NCBI GenBank assembly: GCA_903828595.1
Contig: CAIKMS010000033.1
Span: 186,001-250,000, forward strand
Direction of reading: 5' to 3'
DNA from: an uncultured Pseudomonadota bacterium
Lineage (GTDB): Bacteria; Pseudomonadota; Gammaproteobacteria; Steroidobacterales; Steroidobacteraceae
Length of the DNA stretch: 64,000 nt
The stretch's first letter is position 1. The number at the start of each line of letters is the position of its first letter. The notes under the pieces are model-generated. The model saw only the letters and a program-made list of their open reading frames with translations. It was not told where the DNA came from and made no database searches. Of this stretch, positions 62,572 through 64,000 are shown one piece after another. Made by a program: the position numbers and the translations under genes.

Positions 62572-64000
62572 CCACAACCGTCTATATCCCTCAAGATTCC
62601 AGCGCACTGTCTCTGGGCGCCGAACGCGTTGCACGTGCCATCCAGCGTGAAGCCTTGGCGCGCGGTGAAATCATCAATATTGTTCGCAACGGATCGCGTG
62701 GCCTGTACTGGCTGGAACCGATGGTGGAGGTTATGGTGGCTGGCGAGCGCCACGCTTACGGGCCCGTTACGCCAGCAGATGTTGCAGGTCTTTTTGACGC
62801 CGGATTTCTTAAAGGTAAACACCACTCTCTGGGCCACGGCCGCACGGAAGAAATCCCGTATCTTGCCAAGCAGACACGGCTTACTTTTGCCCGCGTCGGG
62901 ATCGTAGACCCGGGCAGTGTCGCTGATTACTTGGCACACGGCGGGTACATCGGCTTACGTAACGCACTGAGCCTGTCCAGCGCAGAAATCGTGAACGTCG
63001 TGACCGACTCGGGTCTGCGCGGTCGCGGAGGTGCGGCATTTCCCACTGGGATCAAGTGGAAAACAGTTCTAGACCAAGCCGTTGAGCAAAAGTATGTGGC
63101 CTGTAACGCGGACGAGGGTGACTCAGGAACGTTTTCTGATCGAATGATCATGGAAGGCGACCCACTGACGCTAATCGAAGGTATGACCATTGCCGGTATT
63201 GCCGTCGGGGCCACTCAAGGCTACATCTACGCACGATCCGAATACCCTCACGCATGCCGCGCTTTAGCGCGGGCCATTACGGCGGCGAAGGAAGCTAATT
63301 TCCTTGGCCAGAATATCCAAGGCAGTGGTAAACACTTTGATATCGAGTTGCGTATCGGCGCTGGTGCTTACGTGTGTGGCGAAGAGACCTCAATGCTGGA
63401 AAGCCTTGAGGGAAAACGCGGAGAAGTACGCGCAAAGCCGCCATTGCCGGCTATTGAGGGTTTGTTCGGCAAACCCACCGCTGTCAATAATGTGATTTCG
63501 CTGGCGACCGTGCCGGTTATTCTGGCGCGCGGGGCGGAGTTCTATCGTGACTTTGGCGTGGGTCGATCCCGCGGTACTCTTCCGTTGCAGCTGGCAGGAA
63601 ACCTCAAACACGGTGGCTTAGTCGAGCTCGCCTTTGGCTGTACGTTGCGCGAGTTGCTCTATGACTACGGTGGTGGTTCGGCAACGGGTCGGCCTTTGCG
63701 CACGGTACAGGTTGGTGGGCCCTTAGGTGCCTACATCCCCGCATCGGAATTCGACGTTATAGTTGACTATGAGGCCTTATCAGCCACCGGTGCGTTACTG
63801 GGACACGGCGGTATCGTGGCGTTCGATGACACCGTAGACATGGGCAAGATGGCCCGCTACGCCATGGAATTCTGCGCCATTGAGTCCTGCGGGAAGTGCA
63901 CACCTTGCCGCCTCGGCTCGACGCGAGGACAACAGGTGCTAGATGATCTCAAGGCAGGGATTCGTCCTGACGAAAATCTGAAATTGCTCCATGAATTGAT
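62568..64000 (+). CDS. fdsB: NAD-dependent formate dehydrogenase beta subunit (NuoF-like), cut by window edge
   Basis: Starting with an ATGA overlap, the frame stays open for 477 codons to the window end. It has a thioredoxin-like N-terminal domain (residues ~1-125), then the FMN/NADH-binding domain (GLRGRGGAAFPTG, residues ~147-159; YVACNADEGDSGTFSD; GAYVCGEETSMLESLEG) and the [4Fe-4S] motif SCGKCTPCR with Cys441, Cys444 and Cys447; the fourth ligand would lie beyond the edge. FdsB reduces NAD+ with electrons from formate oxidation. The catalytic fdsA is expected just downstream. Confidence 0.92.
   Translation, partial: MTTTVYIPQDSSALSLGAERVARAIQREALARGEIINIVRNGSRGLYWLEPMVEVMVAGERHAYGPVTPADVAGLFDAGFLKGKHHSLGHGRTEEIPYLAKQTRLTFARVGIVDPGSVADYLAHGGYIGLRNALSLSSAEIVNVVTDSGLRGRGGAAFPTGIKWKTVLDQAVEQKYVACNADEGDSGTFSDRMIMEGDPLTLIEGMTIAGIAVGATQGYIYARSEYPHACRALARAITAAKEANFLGQNIQGSGKHFDIELRIGAGAYVCGEETSMLESLEGKRGEVRAKPPLPAIEGLFGKPTAVNNVISLATVPVILARGAEFYRDFGVGRSRGTLPLQLAGNLKHGGLVELAFGCTLRELLYDYGGGSATGRPLRTVQVGGPLGAYIPASEFDVIVDYEALSATGALLGHGGIVAFDDTVDMGKMARYAMEFCAIESCGKCTPCRLGSTRGQQVLDDLKAGIRPDENLKLLHEL

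Noticed and set aside
1-64000. Mobile elements, CRISPR arrays, tRNA or rRNA genes
   Set aside because: I saw no transposase or integrase, no regularly spaced repeat array, and no cloverleaf or rRNA sequence; the short repeats found are isolated pairs.

Overview
The window reads as chromosomal DNA of a free-living, respiring gammaproteobacterium, probably aquatic or marine. Supporting signs are TonB-dependent receptors, an UrcA-family protein, a class I cytochrome c, GlpK/GlpD, malate synthase A, pqqABCDE, an NAD-dependent formate dehydrogenase and Shine-Dalgarno-led, tightly packed genes. This placement is inference from gene families; there is no rRNA or marker gene to fix the taxon. I saw no tRNA, CRISPR array, transposase or phage gene.

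Layout. 1-2.8 kb: end of a cytochrome c gene, an exported protein of unknown function, a VOC protein and an SDR. 3.0-14.4 kb: a corrinoid methyl-transfer locus. The minus-strand operon (from 9265 down to 3042) encodes a corrinoid protein, a DUF1638 protein, a 'virulence factor' (PF13769) protein, a MetV-like MTHFR_C protein, MTHFR, methyl-THF:corrinoid methyltransferase and an ASKHA/[2Fe-2S] reductive activator. Divergent from it lie purU, ltaE, a GcvA-like LysR gene and an MttB-family methyltransferase without pyrrolysine. 14.5-24 kb: accessory enzymes (lipase, UrcA, carbonic anhydrase, two PuuB-like flavoproteins, GNAT, TauE/SafE, M13 peptidase). 24-31 kb: TonB receptor, AraC regulator, NCS1 permease, a 63-residue membrane protein and aldehyde dehydrogenase. 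31.4-38.8 kb: TonB-type receptor, exported AOC-barrel protein, then pqqA (24 codons), pqqB, C, D, E and an exported M24 peptidase. 38.8-43.5 kb: glpK, glpD, aceB. 43.7-50.5 kb: LysR, enolase-superfamily enzyme, MFS transporter, FAD oxidoreductase, AcuI-like reductase, SDR. 50.5-64 kb: GlxA/GbdR-type regulator, dimethylglycine dehydrogenase-like protein, soxBDAG, sdaA, fdhD, fdsG and the start of fdsB.

How it fits together (inference). The two ends of the window form one C1 scheme. MttB plus the corrinoid protein would remove a methyl group from glycine betaine or a similar quaternary amine. The methyltransferase and MetF/MetV-like pair would carry it to methylene-THF. The DMGDH-like enzyme and SoxBDAG would strip the remaining two methyls to give glycine. 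PurU would release formate, FdsGB(A) would oxidise it to CO2 with NADH, and SdaA would turn serine into pyruvate. A corrinoid-dependent first step with ATP-driven reactivation, next to oxygen- or electron-carrier-linked demethylases, is the most striking feature of the window. Its substrate and the roles of DUF1638 and PF13769 are not settled by sequence.
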